Source: Candidatus Bandiella numerosa
GTDB lineage: Bacteria; Pseudomonadota; Alphaproteobacteria; Rickettsiales; Midichloriaceae
Assembly (NCBI RefSeq): GCF_021811875.1
Contig: NZ_JAJBJD010000017.1
Span: forward strand, 1-10,118
Length of the DNA: 10,118 bases
Direction: 5' to 3'
Part shown: piece by piece, positions 9,365 to 10,118 of the stretch
Numbering within the stretch: the stretch's first letter is position 1
Layout: each line of letters opens with the position of its first letter
Translations under genes and position numbers: made by a program
Notes under the pieces: generated by a model
Databases searched by the model: none
Told to the model about the DNA's origin: nothing
The model's input: only the letters and a program-made list of their open reading frames with translations

Positions 9365-9393
9365 TTAATACTTCGTATTATTTTTGTTGTAAA
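9365..9393 (-). promoter_or_regulatory. Candidate promoter of the bamB-safE-like operon
   Basis: On the minus strand TTTACA (9393-9388) and TATTAA (9370-9365) are 17 bases apart. The -35 box matches at five of six positions, the -10 box at four. Transcription would start near 9358 with a leader of about 40 bases. The -10 box lies within a small inverted repeat, TAATAC-TTC-GTATTA at 9366-9380, which on the + strand is followed by five T residues. The two readings (promoter here, weak + strand terminator) are not exclusive; neither is strong. Confidence 0.35.
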
Positions 9394-9590
9394 GTCCTAA
9401 GTTAAAATGTAGTCTTAAATTTATATTTAGGAATTTCAAAATTTATGGAAATGAGAAAAAATAGAGGTAAATGAGAAGAAAAACTAATTCAAAAGTATTC
9501 AAGAGAAAAGAAGTAGAAAAAATGAGCTAAAATTGTCTAAAAACATATAAAAATCATACTAAAGACGGAGTACACCTGTAATATTGAAAA
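9394..9590. other. AT-rich, purine-biased spacer downstream of the transposase; no gene seen
   Basis: No open frame of note occurs here on either strand. From about 9443 to 9527 the + strand is strongly purine-rich. It carries three copies of AAATGAG (9449, 9469 and 9520) and two of ATTCAA 10 bases apart (9487 and 9497). Because the IS91-type transposase ends at 9591, the element's origin-side terminus should fall in this stretch. IS91 elements lack inverted repeats, so the exact end cannot be placed without a second copy. Confidence 0.4.
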
Positions 9591-9992
9591 TTAACAAAAA
9601 ATACTTGCAGCTAAATGATGATGCCCTAAAAGGAAACGAGATGAAGTATTTTTGTATATGGTTAAAACATGAACCATATGGCTGTTGCATATTGAGCAAA
9701 CCATAGGATTGTGATTAAAGTTAGAAATCAGCAATGAAGAATAAGAAGGCAATATTAATTGACTTTTTTCAGTTTGACCAAGAAATCTGTATAGTATGGG
9801 GAGTAATTTAGAGCGAACTCTATTAGCTAAAACACCATAATACCTAATCATGCGAAAATTAACATATGGGATATGCTGAATAAGCCTTGCAATAAAATCA
9901 AACACAGAAAAAGAAGATTCTAAGTAAGTGTTAGTTTTATGATCAAGATACTTAAAGATGACATTGTTGCCATCATAGTGTTTTAATTTAGA
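9591..9992 (-). CDS. IS91-type (Y2/HUH) transposase, C-terminal exon, interrupted by a group II intron
   Basis: From codon SKLKHYDG at the intron junction to the TAA at 9591 this encodes about 133 residues of the C-terminal part of an IS91-family transposase. The recognisable order is HYDG..V.FKYLDHKTN, then FIARLIQHIPYVNFRMIRYYGVLANR, the family's conserved block, and a terminal PMVCSICNSHM that corresponds to the CxxC ending seen in relatives. IS91 transposases are HUH-type nucleases that move single strands by a rolling-circle route. The N-terminal zinc finger, HUH motif and paired catalytic tyrosines are not here; they would lie upstream, beyond the intron and the window edge. The frame is open to the window edge only because the intron end happens to contain no stop. 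The exon itself has no internal stop, so the gene could be restored if the intron splices. The family call is good; activity is unknown. Confidence 0.78.
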   Translation of the reverse strand, partial: SKLKHYDGNNVIFKYLDHKTNTYLESSFSVFDFIARLIQHIPYVNFRMIRYYGVLANRVRSKLLPILYRFLGQTEKSQLILPSYSSLLISNFNHNPMVCSICNSHMVHVLTIYKNTSSRFLLGHHHLAASIFC

Positions 9993-10062
9993 ATCGAGTA
10001 GAGAGGCGCATTGCAGCACCTCCCTCTCACACCACCGTACAAGCGATGTCGCATAGGGCGGT
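9993..10062 (-). ncRNA. Group II intron domains V and VI
   Basis: Domain V runs from 10062 to 10031. ACCGCC (10062-10057) pairs with GGTGGT (10036-10031), including the usual G-U pair. A two-base bulge (10041-10040) and a tip stem GCG/CGC closed by ACAT follow. One C-C (10056 with 10037) and one T-T (10053 with 10042) mismatch weaken it. Domain VI follows directly: GAG (10028-10026) pairs with CTC (9998-9996), A9999 is left bulged as the branch point, then AG with CT, G with T, GAGG with CCTC and TGC with GCG, capped by a six-base loop (10015-10010). The bulged A lies 6 bases before the intron end, at the expected distance. Confidence 0.75.
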
Positions 10063-10118
10063 TTCAGATTTGTGTTTACCAAAAGCAGAGTACATAGAGA
10101 AGAGATTAATCTTCTCAA
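9993..10118 (-). mobile_element. Group II intron, 3' end (continues beyond the window)
   Basis: On the minus strand this stretch ends with domain V, domain VI and the terminal CTCGAT typical of bacterial group II introns; the intron's last base is placed at 9993. Upstream of domain V lies a 7-base-pair hairpin (GAGAAGA at 10116-10110 with TCTTCTC at 10103-10097), followed by a spacer. The reverse transcriptase gene, if present, and the 5' end lie beyond 10118. The intron is in the same orientation as the transposase it splits, as needed for splicing from that gene's transcript. A protein translated across this stretch would have no biological meaning. Confidence 0.75.

Noticed and set aside
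9993..10118. The first 42 codons of the right-edge open frame as transposase N-terminus
   Set aside because: The sequence folds as group II intron domains V and VI and does not match IS91 transposase upstream of the SKLKHYDG block.

Overview
This window is AT-rich bacterial DNA, roughly 30% G+C by eye, densely packed with short gaps. The proteins look alphaproteobacterial: a twin-arginine Rieske protein of the Rickettsia/mitochondrial type, a COQ9-family protein, and a diverged HolA. Low G+C, housekeeping genes scattered out of their usual clusters, and mobile-element fragments at both ends point to Rickettsiales, an intracellular bacterium from a mobile-element-rich lineage. I cannot name a genus from the sequence alone.

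Left edge (1-180): the last 39 codons of an IS1-type transposase on the + strand, followed by a short AT-rich tail. Next, on the minus strand, is a compact operon read right to left: ligA (NAD+-dependent DNA ligase), ispA (farnesyl diphosphate synthase type) and petA (Rieske subunit of cytochrome bc1). Its genes are 2 and 5 bases apart and share a good sigma70-type promoter (TTGATA, 17 bases, TATAAA) at 3663-3691. The petB-petC genes that usually follow petA are not present before the IS1 remnant.

Centre (3750-7278): a COQ9-family gene (minus) and map (plus) diverge from a 46-base gap whose two candidate -10 boxes overlap on opposite strands. map is followed by holA (ATGA overlap) and mraY (4-base gap), apparently one operon joining N-terminal methionine removal, replication clamp loading and the first membrane step of peptidoglycan synthesis. 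mraY shows that the organism probably still makes lipid I, and so some peptidoglycan or a related precursor.

Right part (7313-9317, minus): a bamB-like lipoprotein with PQQ-type beta-propeller repeats, then 7 bases later a polytopic SafE/TauE-like membrane protein with HCxGMCGP and PCG motifs.

Right edge (9318-10118): a 273-base AT-rich gap with a candidate bamB promoter, short repeats and a purine-rich tract, then a nested mobile element. The open frame running to the window edge is a composite. Bases 10118-9993 (minus) are the 3' end of a group II intron, with domain V and a clean domain VI hairpin carrying a bulged branch-point A. Bases 9992-9591 are the C-terminal exon of an IS91-type (Y2/HUH) transposase. 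So a retroelement sits inside a rolling-circle transposase gene in the same orientation. This is the most interesting structure in the window; the other genes are ordinary housekeeping genes, with a few oddities listed as findings.
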